From Fallopia convolvulus (lineage: Eukaryota; Streptophyta; Magnoliopsida; Caryophyllales; Polygonaceae): a stretch of DNA of 64,000 nucleotides. Of the stretch, positions 12,580 through 23,535 are shown in pieces. Both the position numbers and the translations under genes were made by a program. Numbering within the stretch: the stretch's first letter is position 1; every line of letters starts with the position of its first letter. The stretch spans positions 37,800,823-37,864,822 of the forward strand of contig OZ024721.1 in assembly GCA_964016875.1 (NCBI GenBank). The letters are read 5' to 3'. The notes beneath the pieces are model-generated. The model did no database searches, was not told the DNA's origin, and was given only the letters and a program-made list of their open reading frames with translations.

Positions 12580-14108
12580 CTAGTTGACGACCCGGGCCTT
12601 GCCCAAGGACTTTTTTAAATAAAAATTGTAATATATTTTTTAAATATGATATTTGTATTATAATTTATATAATAAAACAATATTATAAATATTTAATTTA
12701 ATTATAATAATATCTTGTATTATTAAAATGAATACAAATATTATCTTATTCTTAAAATTATTTTTTATAATATTTATGTAATAACCATACAAAAGTTGAC
12801 GTTCTTAACTCATTGGATTGACCCGAATCCGCACAAAGACTGCATGAATTGACCCAATCAACATGTAAATTTTAATGACATGAACTTGTACTCAACCGAA
12901 CCTGAAATGACCGAGCCTAAACCTGACTGAACTGACCTGATTAGCTGGTTTAACATTAAGGGATCAATAATTTTTTATTTATTTATTAAGGGATCCGTAA
13001 TATGAAAAATCAACATACTTATGAATAGAAATTTAATATATTGTAAAATATAGCATATCTATACCGATATTAATTAAAAAATTGTCATACTCATTAATAT
13101 AAAAATGGTATAAAAAATCATCATGCTTATGGATAGAAAATTTAAAAAATTATCCTATTTGTGGATGAAAAATTAATCTACAAAAATCCAAAAGTTAATA
13201 TAAATTCTAGCATTAAAAAGTGTGGGCAGAGTTATGGATACAATATTAATATAAATAATTTCGTAACTAAGACTATGGTGACTAAAATTAAAATTTAGTG
13301 ACAATATTGTATTTAACTATCATATTTAAAGATAGAATATAAATATATAAAACCCGACATATTTATGGATGAAAATTTAAAAAGTTATCATTCTTAAGCA
13401 TATAAAATTAATATTGAAAAATTCGAAATTAATACGAAAACTGTGGTCAATATTCATTAAAAACATTGACATACTTAAATAAAAAAAATAATATAAAAAT
13501 CATAAATTAATATAAAAAGATATGATTAAAAATATGGTTCATACTAATTAAAAATGTTAGTATAATTTTTAATAAAAAGTTAATATTAAAGAATCTGAAA
13601 ATTTAATATTGAAAATCCGTAAATTAAAATAGGATCCATATTTTATACTTATAGATATAAAAGTTATCTATTTCATTTGGAGATATTAAATTAATTTATT
13701 ATGGGATTTTGAAGTAAAAAAGCATTGTTGGGATATTAAATTAATATTTTATATTTGTCATATTTATGGATAGAAACTTAATATTAAAAATATACTTATG
13801 GTTAGAAAGCTATAAAAATGATTTTATATTTATCATATTTATGGATAAAAAAAACTTATCTATTTTACTCTAATATATTAAATTAGTATTTTTATGTGTC
13901 ATACATATGGATAAAATTATTGTATTATTTCATTATATTTGTTAAATTTTGATTAAATTGATATATGTAAGGATATTTCTAAAACATTATACCTATCTTA
14001 TCTACAAAAAACTATCATTTACAATATAATAAACATGTGCAAAGATAAAAATAATGAAAACTCGTACCAAATTTTCAAATTGGTAATTAAATATTATAAT
14101 ATAATGAA
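12580..14108 (-). mobile_element. Helitron A, 3' end and body (minus strand)
   Basis: The minus-strand 3' end is CTAG at 12583-12580, followed by T, preceded by an imperfect CCCGGGC-type hairpin (about 12590-12606). The body to the right closely parallels Helitron C from 26856, including the block around 12790-12990 (matching 27090-27260) and 13010-13100. No Rep/helicase frame is present, so it is non-autonomous. Its 5' end may be the TC terminus at 26853, with the MULE and Helitron B nested inside, but this is inference. Confidence 0.55.
14084..14108 (+). repeat. 25-bp direct repeat, left copy
   Basis: A perfect 25-bp AT-only-plus-one-G string ending in ATAATGAA recurs at 23005-23029. The pair brackets the ULP1/transposase element. 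It is also part of the Helitron family body (similar at about 25650 and 26620), so it may be target sequence rather than a true duplication. Confidence 0.5.
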
Positions 14109-14384
14109 AAAATTTTCCCGATAAAGTTAATCTCCATACGACAAATCGTAATCGTTAAAAATTGATTAATTTAACCATACTTTTTTCAAATTTCGTTATC
14201 CATATATTATAATTTTTTATAAATATTGTAGGTATACTCTTGAATAAAATTGCATGTGTGTATATGATGTTTTTATCGAGGTTTTTGATATTGAGTTTTG
14301 CAATAGGTGATTGTGCATTACTTAGTTGCATGGAATGATTTGGTATACGTACGAGGGGGGAAGTGTAGTGATCTTGTTTGACTT

Positions 14385-17300
14385 TTGTTCATCAGTTGCA
14401 TTTGTTCTACCGTTAGTGAATTACAAGTTGTCGGGAAGAAGAGGAAAGTTGATATTGTTGTCGCCAAAGGACAAGGTGGTGGGAAAAAGTCAAAAGCGAA
14501 GGTGCCATTGAGAGAGTTGAAGCGTGGGCACTTGTCGTTGATTCACAGGAACTCTCCCAAGCTGCTTTGTGAAGTTATTGCTAGTTTTGAGGGGGGGATC
14601 AAGTTTACTGATCTTAAAGAGATGGGTTTTGAGCACCTCATACAGTGGGATTTGACTGATATACCTAGTAAGTTGTGCTACTATGTTGTTAGCTGTTTCG
14701 ATCCTGCATCTTGTACATTGAAGATGGGTGATGGACCAGGTGTTAGGATAACACCTGAGCTTGTGCAATTCTACCTTGGTCTACCTCGTGGTCCATGGAT
14801 AATTTCTGTCCCGAAGACTGTCAAGCATTCAGACTTGTACAATAGTTTTAGGGAACAGTTTGTGTTGCCTGAAATTGATGAGGTGACAGGGAAGAACAAA
14901 TTGATGGAGTTTGAGAAGATTAAAATTGGGCATTTGAGTGCAGTGATCAAGGAGGCTGATAATGGTGGTGCTTGGTTTAGGAGGAACTTCATTATATTGT
15001 TCTACATGCTCTGTATAGAGAGCATTCAAAATGGTGGAGTAAATTTAAGGTTTTTGGATCATTTGGTTGACTTGGATAAGATAAGTGAGTACGATTGGTG
15101 TGCTCATCTTGTGGAGAAGTTGGTTGAGAATGTTGATTCATGGAGGAAAACAAACAATGGTTTTTTCAGAGGATCTATCATATTGTTGCTGGTATGATTG
15201 TTTAATTTGTTCATTAATATCATTATTTTGTTCATTTATTTTTGCATATTTGTTCATTAATAAGACTAATTTTGTTCATTAATTTGTGTTTTATGACAGA
15301 TTGTATATTGTGATTGCATGCTGATCTACCATCGACATGAAACTCTAAGACCCTTCCCCATTATCAAGCATTTCAACCATGATTACTTTATTGAGAGAGA
15401 GACTTTCGAGGTAAAGAAGGGTGGTTTTGGAAAAGGCTGGTTTCGAGGTTTGCCTGATTTTGTTTATCCCGGTGTTGCTCACGGCAAGAATGAAGGGAAA
15501 GCCCCTGCTGCTGAACATATTGAAGAAGGAATTGATCTTGGTGATGGCGGTGATGTATGTGTTTTTGATTTTTGCATGTGTTTTTGCAGTATTGTGATCT
15601 ATATTTATTTGTTCATTAAAACTGGCACATCATTTGTTCATCACAAACTAGCATTTGCTCATCACAAACTAACATTTGTTCATCAGTAACTAACATTTGT
15701 TCATCACAAACTAACATTTGTTCATCACAAACTAACATTTTTGTTCATATAATGTTGTGTCTTTTATGTACTTATATTGATTACTTCTTTTTGTAGTCAT
15801 TTCTGAAAGAACATCTTGAGATGTCTATGGAGCTTGCATCATCTTTAAAAAAATATCTTGATCATGTGCAAAGAGCTCTTACTGAAATTGCCAGCCATGG
15901 ACTTTTCACCAAGATCAACGAAGCTTTTGAGAAGCTATTGGGGTTGAAGGTTGCTTCATCATCATCCCAATCTGGCACCCAAGAAGACGTTGAATCTCCA
16001 AGCCAAAATTCATTCTGGGAGGAAGCTACAAAGGTTTTGGATGAAATTGAGGCTGCAATGAAGGCAAAGAAGCGTTTTGAATTACCTTCTTTTGAACTGG
16101 GTGTGTTTCCACCTACTTTGGATGATGATTGGGCTGGTGTTACAGACATTGGTAGGGAAAGCGTTTTGATGCAAGAAGACGAGGCCAGGAAGGTTGATGG
16201 AAAAAGGAAGAAGGATTTGAAGATTTTCTTTGTTTGTAAGGGATTAACTGATGAACAAATTAGAAAGAAGGCTGAGGAAGACCGTATAAGGATTGAAGAG
16301 GAAGAGAGGTTGAAAAAGGATGACGAGGACAAGAGGATAAGAGAAGTAGAAGAAAAGAGGAAGCAGGAAGAGGAAGAGTTGGAAGCCATAAGGAGGGAGG
16401 ATGCTTTAATACAAGAGGAGGAGAAGAGAAAGAAAGAGGAGGAAGAGAAGAGGAAAACAGAAGAGGAGGAGGAGAAGAAGAAGCAGGAAGAGGAGGAAGA
16501 GAAAAAGAGAAAAGCAGCTGAGGAGGAAGAGAAGTTACAAAGAGAAGAGGAAGAAAAGAAAAAGCGGGAAGAGGAGGAAGAGAAAAGGCATCTAGAAGAG
16601 GTTAAGAGGTTGAAAGATGAGGAAGAGAAGAAGAGGAACAAGGAAGAGGAAGATAAGAAGAGAGAAGCAGAGGAGAAAGAGAAGAAGAGGATTGAGGAGT
16701 TTGAACAATAGAGAAGGCAGGAGGAGGTGAAGAAGAGGCAAGAGGAGAGGAAGAAGAGGAAAGAAGAAGAGGAAGAGAAGAGGAAGAAGGAATATGCTGA
16801 GGCGAAAAAGAAGATTGATGAAGAGAAGAGAAAGGAAGAGGAGAAAAAGAAGAAGAAACAGGAAAGGGATGCAGAATTGACGAGAATTGGAATGGAGTTG
16901 GAGAAGAAACAAGAGGAGTTAAATAAGATGAATGAGGATGAAGCAAATAAGAAACTTGAATGGGAGCTGAACAGGATTCAGGATGAGGTTTGTTCATTGA
17001 TATTTCTGATTTGTTCATTACAAAATAACATTTGTTCATCACAAACTAACATTTGTTCATCAGAAACTTGAAATTGTTCATCACAAACTAACATTTGTTC
17101 ATCACAAACTAACAATTGTTCATCAGAAACTAGCAATTGTTCATCACAAACTGACATTTGTTCATTGGTTTGTTTACATTTGTAGATGAAGAATGAGGCG
17201 CAGGAGGTTGGTTCTAGTTCGATTGACACTCCCGTTGGTGTTAAACTTACTGGTGAGGATGTACTTGATAAAAGAATATCTAAGCCTTCTGATTATGTGA

Positions 17301-18658
17301 AGTCACCTTACATGGGAAGGAGTGTTGTTTTGACAGAAAAAGTATCTCCTGCGGCGAAGAAATTATTCGATTGGCTTATTGAAGACATTCCTGATCAAAG
17401 AGGATAACAATGTGTAGAATAGTATATTTTTTTTTTACATATTGCTATTTTTATACCTTTTCAAGTTGATTTTATTATGAAAATTGATCAATTTTTTTGT
17501 TTACATGTTTCTGATGTTTTTTCTAGTGTTAAAATCTTTAAGATGATGCATGTATCCGCTATGAAAAAGGATTTTGTTTCAATGGCGGTAAAATCTGAAG
17601 TGGAATCAAATGTCATTGGGTTTTGGAGTAGTTATCTCAATATTCAAGAGCAGTGGAAAAGTGACTCAAAACCCTTGAGGTTTTTTATGCATCCTGAGGA
17701 TTTGGTAAGAAAAAGATTTTTTTATATTCACATTGTCTTATTTTTATGACTTTTTATTTTTCTCAATCTAATTTATGCTTATATGTATTTTTGCAGGCCT
17801 TTCCACTGAAAAAGGATTTTAGTGATGAGGATGCGAAATTGTTTTTCACAAATGTTGTTCATGAAAGACTTGAAAAATTCAAGTGGATTAATGTGCACAA
17901 GATTGGCCTGGTATGACATTTTTTGTTCATTGGTATTCTTTTATTTGTTCATCAGTACTAGTTATTTGTTCATAGGCATTAATTATTTATTCATTATAAG
18001 GTTTCTTTCATGATTGTTTCTCTCTGCATTTTTTACAGTTTGTGTTTCCTATCTGTATCGAATCACATTACTATTGTATTGCGTTGAATGTGAGAGTGCC
18101 ACGTTTTCACATAATTGATAACTCAATCACTGATGTGCCCTTGGAAGCAAAGTATGAGCATGTACCTGCTAGATTGGTGAGTTTTATGTTTTTTTTTGTA
18201 ATATTTTGTTTTCATCATTTACACGTGTGTTTAATATTGATTGAGTTTTGTTTGTTTTATTCTTCTTATTTTTATAGAGAATGCTCTTTGTTGATCTTTT
18301 GACGACTCTCAAGATGTATGCGAGGGCTTCTTTGTTCGAGGATGTGGATAGGGTTCCATATGAACGTCTTGAGATGAAATGGAGAGATACCAGAAACAAG
18401 ACTGATTGTGGAATTTTTATGATGCGGCACATGGAAACATACTTTGGCAGCGGCTTGTCTGGTTGGGAGTGTGGACTCAATAAACATGATCAACATCAAC
18501 TTGATGACTTAAGGATAAGGTATTGTAATGAGTTGGTGTTGAGTCCATTGAATGAGCACAAGGCAACAGCTGAAAAGCTTGTACAAGAATTTGTCCCTCT
18601 TAAACCGACAGTCGCACCTCGTGCTCCTCTTACAAGGAAGTCAAAGAATAACAAGTGA
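14385..18658 (+). pseudogene. ULP1-like C48 cysteine protease gene of the MULE, with premature stops
   Basis: Exons can be read as about 14400-15191, 15300-15554, 15797-16987, 17186-about 17407, 17527-17704, 17797-17910, 18039-18176 and 18278-18658, with GT/AG borders. The N-terminal part (14.4-15.5 kb) resembles the plant-specific N-terminal region of transposon ULP1-like proteins. A 250-residue Glu/Lys coiled coil follows (16.25-16.98 kb), then the peptidase domain: His in SHYYC, Asp in IIDNS and Cys in TDCGIF, in the family order. The residue before the Cys block is Asn-Lys where Gln is usual. The coding start lies upstream in an unseen exon; the frame opens without an ATG. A TAG at 16709-16711 lies inside the coiled coil and a TAA at 17405-17407 ends exon 4; otherwise the frame holds. 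Predicted role: removal of SUMO-like modifiers; its role in transposition is unknown. Confidence 0.75.
15192..17185 (+). repeat. Introns 1-3 of the ULP1-like gene, filled with TTTGTTCAT motifs
   Basis: Intron 1 (15192-15299), intron 2 (15555-15796) and intron 3 (16988-17185) contain about 4, 7 and 11 copies of TTTGTTCAT(C/T), many in a 20-bp frame with ACAAACTAACA between them. The intervening exons have none. Intron 6 (17911-18038) has at least three more. Confidence 0.85.
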
Positions 18659-18879
18659 TGTATGGCTTGAATGGTTGGAAAACAGTTTTGTGAATGGATT
18701 TGTGTGTTTTTTGTATGGTTTGTTTAGAATACAATTTATGGTGGCGTATGGCTTGAATGGTGCAGACATTTGGTTTTCTTCTTTTTTTTTTTAGTTTTGC
18801 ATTGTGAATGATGGTTATTGAACAGGTTCTTTTTTGTGTTATACAGTTTGATTTTAGAAAACAATATTTTATTGTAATT

Positions 18880-19570
18880 TGTTCATCGATACCTTCGATT
18901 TGTTAATTCACACATTCGATTTGTTCATTCGCACATTCGATTTGTTCATCGATTGAGAATGAATTTTTTATTTTGAAGAATGAAAATGTGATTTGTCATT
19001 CAGGTTCTTTTTGTGTCAAGAGTAATTTTTCCAACAATATGTAAGATTTGTTCATCGATACATTCGATTTGTTCATCAACAAATTAGATTTGTTCATCAT
19101 ACATTCGATTTGATCATCGATTGAGAATGGTGTTTATATTTTGTTCATCAATAACTTGGATTTGTTCATCCATGAATTAGATTTGTTCATCAAAACATTA
19201 GGTTTTGTTCATTCATTTTTTGTTCATTACGTAGTAAATTTGTTCATTACTAACTGCTAATTGTTCATCGATACATTCGATTTGTTCATCAACAAATTAG
19301 ATTTTTGCATCATACATTCGATTTGATCATCGATTGAGAATGGTGTTTATATTTTGTTCATCAATAACTTGGATTTGGTCATCCATGAATTAGATTTGTT
19401 CATCAAAACATTAGGTTTTGTTCATTCATTTTTTGTTCATTACGTAATAAATTTGTTCATTACTAATTGCTAATTGTTCATCGAAAACCCAAATTTGTTC
19501 ATTACGTAGTAAATTTGTTCATTAGTAACTGGTAATTGTTCATCCAAAACCCAAATTTGTTCATTGATAA
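18880..19570 (+). repeat. Intergenic TTTGTTCATC array between the two MULE genes
   Basis: About 30 exact or one-off copies of (T)TTGTTCAT(C/T) in 690 bp, all in plus orientation. A roughly 211-bp stretch starting about 19050 is repeated from about 19261, so the array partly grew by tandem duplication. It lies just past the stop codons of both convergent genes and may hold their 3' ends. Confidence 0.85.
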
Positions 19571-19631
19571 TGCGACAATTAAGAATACCATGCAACAATT
19601 ATGTATCAGAAATCAATGATTAATGAGAGAT

Positions 19632-22151
19632 CTAATTGGGAACATAGGTGCATGTCCTGCTGTTGTGTCCAAGCTTCTTGCATTTTGCACAAGTCCTTTG
19701 CTCCTTGTTTGCTTTCTTCATTGCCTTCTCTTTACCTCCCATAATACGCCCTTCTTTCTTCCTGCCTTTTGTCATTGCTCGTTCAGGAGGGTGCACCTCA
19801 ATAATACTCGGTTTGCTTCCCAAGAATGTTTGGATTGAACTCTACCTTGTTGATGTAGATGATTCTCCTTCCAATAAGCTTAGATATGTTTCCTTTTTTT
19901 CCTTCAAGAAACATATCATCTCTTTGAGTTGTTTGGTGTTGTCCCCTATTGCATTAGTGCAAGAATGTACCTCGCCCAATAAATCTGCAATCAACAACTT
20001 CTTCTCATTCATGACATCACAATGTTCAACTGTTGAACCTTCTATCTCAAAAGTAGGAGTCAGATTTGATGTCTTCGTCCATCTATTCTTGATGTACTTA
20101 GCTGGCACCTTCCTCAACCCAATGTTTTTGAATACGAAAAACATATGGCAGCACGGAATCCCGATATTGATGAACTTATTGCACGAGCAAATGAACTCTT
20201 CATTTTGAAGCTCATGTTTCACAACATGTACCTTCCCAAACTGCCCGTTGATGTGATACTCGTGGATGTTGTCTTCCTTGGACAAATTGCTTAGACCACA
20301 TTCAAATACAGAAGCAACAATTTCTGTCTGGATGTCATAGAAGACATTTATGGTGTAAACAGATGCACAATGTTTCTCTAGATCCAATGGTGTCATTAGA
20401 GTGGGAGATCTTGTTGACGTTTCAAAGTCTAACCTCTGCTTATAGTGCCTTTGGGAATCAAGTGCACTCTCAAACTGTATCATGAAGATAACTAGAGAAG
20501 ATGTGGATCCAATGAAATGCGAGAAGAAAAAGTTCTGGCTTTCAGACCTTGAAGTTATTCTAAGAAGCCCACCCATGTTTACATCATTGAAGTATGAAGG
20601 GATCCATAAGTGACGTAGCTCAAACATCAGCGGCAACCAAGTGTTTGACTCAAGTCCAAATTCAGCAATAATGGAATGTCAAGTCTCTTCAAAATCTTCC
20701 AGGCTAATTTCATTGCACCAAACAAGCTTGTTGAACTTGCTTCTGAATTGATCATTGTTATACACATCATTTGTAACCTTTGACGGTACCTTGAACATGA
20801 TATGCCACATGCAGAAACGATGCACAACCTTTTTAAAAACCTTTTCAATTGCCACTCTTACTGCAGGATCTTGATCAGTGAAAATGACAAATGGTTCATT
20901 GCCCATCATCGCATCTTTGAATCTTTGGAATAGCCAGACATAAGATTCGATATCTTCTTTTAGAAGCAACCCAAATGCAAAAGTAATGCTCTTCTTGTTG
21001 TTGTCAACCCCTGTGAATGGTACAAACACCATTTCATACCTGAAAGTCACAGAATTAAATTTGTTCATCAATATATGTGATTTTGTTCATCAGTATGTAC
21101 GATTTGTTCATCAAAAGAACTAATTTGTTCATTGTAAATTCGTGAAGGCAAATATTAATTTTGTGCATCAGTATATACGATTTGTTCATCAAAGGAATTA
21201 AATTTGTTCATCAGAAATAAACTTTTTTTCATACCTGTTTGATTTGTATGTTGCATCAGCTGAGACAACATCTCCAAAATATGAGAAGTTCTTCCTTGCA
21301 ATAGGATTACACCAGAATAATTTGGTTAATTGATGTTGTTCATCAACATCGTATTCAAAGAAAAACGCGTCACATCTTTCTTTTTTCTTGAACAAGTTGT
21401 CAATAACCATTTGAGCATCACACCCAATCATGAAGGAGTTCAGATCTCTTTTAAAATTCTTGAAATCAATTATAGTTGCACCAATTCTTGCATATGAACC
21501 AACAAACTCCTTGTAGACTTGGTATGACTTGCTTGTACCAATGTTTGCTCGTATGCAATTCATGATGAAATCTTGATGGAAGGAGGTCAGTTTCCTATTG
21601 CTTTTTGCAAAGTGTTTTTGTCCATATTCAAACATAACATGGGTGTGACGCTCTTCAAATTTCTTAACAACATATCCGTTTCTTCCAGAAAGTCTCATAA
21701 CCAGTTTAGCAATGCAACCACACCTTTTGGTTACTCTTTTTTGCTTTTTCATTGTTCCTTGTTGTCCTTCTTCCTCATGATTCTCTTCATCATCTTCTTC
21801 ATCATTATCTTCATCATCTTCTTTGTCTTCTTCTTTTCGAGTTGAGTTTTTAAATCCTACCCTATTACACAACATGTATTTCCAAACTGTAGTGTTAGTT
21901 CCATCTGAAGACTTTGTAATTGTACCAGCACGTGCTTGGAAACCACATGCATCTGCGTATGCTTTGTAGAAATTTACTCCTTGTTCCCATGTTTTAAACA
22001 ACATCCCCTCTTTAGGTCTTAAATTGTCATCACAAAATGGTATGTAGTAATGTGTGTTTTCAAGCGAGATCACGATCTTTAATTCCTTTTTATCTTCTAT
22101 TTTTCCTTCATTACAGGCAAAAGAAGCATGTAAATACGCAATTGTATACAC
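19632..22151 (-). pseudogene. Mutator-like transposase, FAR1-type, with two in-frame stops
   Basis: Order on the minus strand: FAR1 DNA-binding domain (about 22020-21640; TWEQGVNFYKAYADACGF), an acidic Asp/Glu run (about 21840-21770), then the MULE DDE domain. The first Asp is in VSADATYKSNRY just before the intron and the second in FTDQDPA at about 20880. Then come a SWIM zinc finger (CSCNKFINIGIPCCH, about 20190-20150) and a CCHC knuckle (CAKCKKLGH, about 19680-19655). One intron (21234-21040, GT/AG) interrupts it and contains TTTGTTCATC motifs. Two nonsense codons, TGA at 20679-20681 (where Trp is expected) and TAG at 19842-19844, lie in an otherwise continuous frame. No in-frame ATG begins the upstream frame, so the start is unresolved. 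The FAR-RED IMPAIRED RESPONSE family derives from such transposases. Confidence 0.85.
21040..21234 (-). other. Transposase intron containing TTTGTTCATC motifs
   Basis: Donor GTATGA and acceptor TTTCAG on the minus strand join the codons of SNR|YEM without shifting frame. Seven or eight TTTGTTCATC-like motifs lie within it in genomic plus orientation, antisense to this transcript. Confidence 0.85.
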
Positions 22152-22179
22152 TACACGTACTATTGATATTATTGAATAA

Positions 22180-22330
22180 ATGCATGATATGTATGAACAA
22201 ATCAGAGTTAGCCATGCACAACTGCATGATATGTATGAACAAATCAGAGTTAGCCATGCACAAATGCATGATATGTATGAACAAATCAGAGTTAGCCATG
22301 CACAAATGCATGATATGTATGAACAAAATT
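22180..22330 (+). repeat. 42-bp tandem repeat, about 3.5 copies, with inverted motif
   Basis: A unit beginning TGCATGATATGTATGAACAA starts at 22181, 22223, 22265 and 22307 (period 42). Each carries ATGAACAAATC, the complement of GATTTGTTCAT, so the motif is in the opposite orientation from the rest of the element. A few more inverted copies follow to about 22690. Confidence 0.9.
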
Positions 22331-22866
22331 TGGATTTAACAAATGTGTAATATCAATGAACAAATCCGAGATATTTCTGAACAAATGTGAACTAATGTAC
22401 AGTATTCTCAAATAAATCATAGCAATGCTCCTCAAAACCATAAAATGGGAGTTTTCCTGTTGGTAATGCTTAAACATAAACAAATTTTGACGATATATGC
22501 AATGAAACTTTTCAAAAACGTGTTGTATTAGTTTTAATCAGGGAAAAAATCTGAACAAAGCTCTTTTTTTCGATGATCGTAAATCGTTGTGTTTAATCAG
22601 TGAAAAATTCATTTATTTACCTGGTTCCATTAATCGCAATGAGTCAGATCTTCAAATTTGTAAATCTGAACAAATCTCCTTTCGAAGATCGTAAATCGTT
22701 GTGTTCAAATCCTTTTTAGAAACTTTATTCTCGCAGAGGAAAAAAGATCTTTTAGTTACACGGGCTTTTTTTTTTGGAAAGAGAAAAAAAAATTGTCTTT
22801 TCTTTCCGGTTAGCTTGGGCGACAAGTACGTTTGGAGCGTTTAGTTACACGCGCTGTTTTTTTTTA

Positions 22867-22912
22867 ATGAATTAATTGGACGCGCTTCGCGCGTCCAAAT
22901 AATTCATGCTAG
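22867..22912 (+). repeat. Long GC-cored palindrome followed by CTAG near the right end of the MULE
   Basis: Arms 22867-22885 and 22889-22907 are 19 bp with one mismatch and a TTC loop. The arm is ATGAATTAATTGGACGCGC. CTAG follows at 22909-22912. The shape resembles a Helitron 3' end (stem, about 12 nt, CTAG), but the next base is A, not the expected T. It could instead be an internal cruciform of the MULE end. Confidence 0.6.
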
Positions 22913-23004
22913 ATCAACGGTGTAGATGCATTCTCTTTTTGCACCCTAGCGCCCATTCGCACGTGATCCGCTCTCTATTTTATTTATACTGTATGGATAT
23001 AAGA

Positions 23005-23029
23005 TAATTAAATATTATAATATAATGAA
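23005..23029 (+). repeat. 25-bp direct repeat, right copy
   Basis: Identical to 14084-14108; see that entry. Confidence 0.5.
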
Positions 23030-23535
23030 CATGAATAAAGATAAAAATAATGGGTAGAGTTAAAAATTTATCCAATCTCATATAAAATTGATAAAAAATT
23101 ATTATAATAGAATTGTATTCTATTTTTTTGACATTTTTGCTCTTGAAAAAGAGGATTTTGTGAGGAAGATGTGTAGGACGAAAACCACCACCAACAACAT
23201 TGATTAAAGAAAAGTTTGATAATAAGAAAATGTCATCTTCTACAATATGTAAAAATCTGTTAGCGACTGACATATACATAAAAACATTAATTTTATGTCC
23301 TTGTAAAAACACAAAGAAAAACCATTAATACTTATTATACATATTAGAGTAGATAAATCACGTTAGAAGAAAACTATTTGCAAAATCATGAATTTAAAAA
23401 AAGAAATAAAACCTTCTCATCTACAAAGATCATCTCTTTGCCAATAATTTGAGTATTATCATGAAAATTAGTAGCATCCCACATGTGAATGCAGCGAACA
23501 CATAATTTCCAATTTGCCTTCTTTTTCATATCCAA

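Larger units (their letters stand above)
14109..23004. mobile_element. MULE carrying a ULP1-like gene and a FAR1-type transposase (boundaries approximate)
   Basis: About 8.9 kb between the 25-bp repeats. It holds a spliced ULP1-like protease gene on plus (to 18658) and a Mutator-like transposase gene on minus (22151-19632). The genes converge on a spacer filled with TTTGTTCATC repeats. No extended terminal inverted repeat could be matched between the ends, so it may be a non-TIR MULE. MULEs that carry ULP1-like genes (Kaonashi-type) are known in plants. This copy has premature stops in both genes and is probably immobile by itself. Confidence 0.65.

Noticed and set aside
15862..16912. Minus-strand Ser/Phe- and Leu-rich frames
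   Set aside because: They are the antisense shadows of the Glu/Lys coiled coil of the ULP1-like gene.
18880..19570. CRISPR-like array
   Set aside because: The repeats are short (about 10 bp), irregularly spaced and in a plant transposon; there are no uniform spacers or cas genes.
22111..22326. Minus-strand repeat protein with a 14-residue period as a real N-terminal extension of the transposase
   Set aside because: The 42-bp repeat is a multiple of three, so any frame looks periodic; it separates from the FAR1 domain frame and resembles the non-coding motif array.
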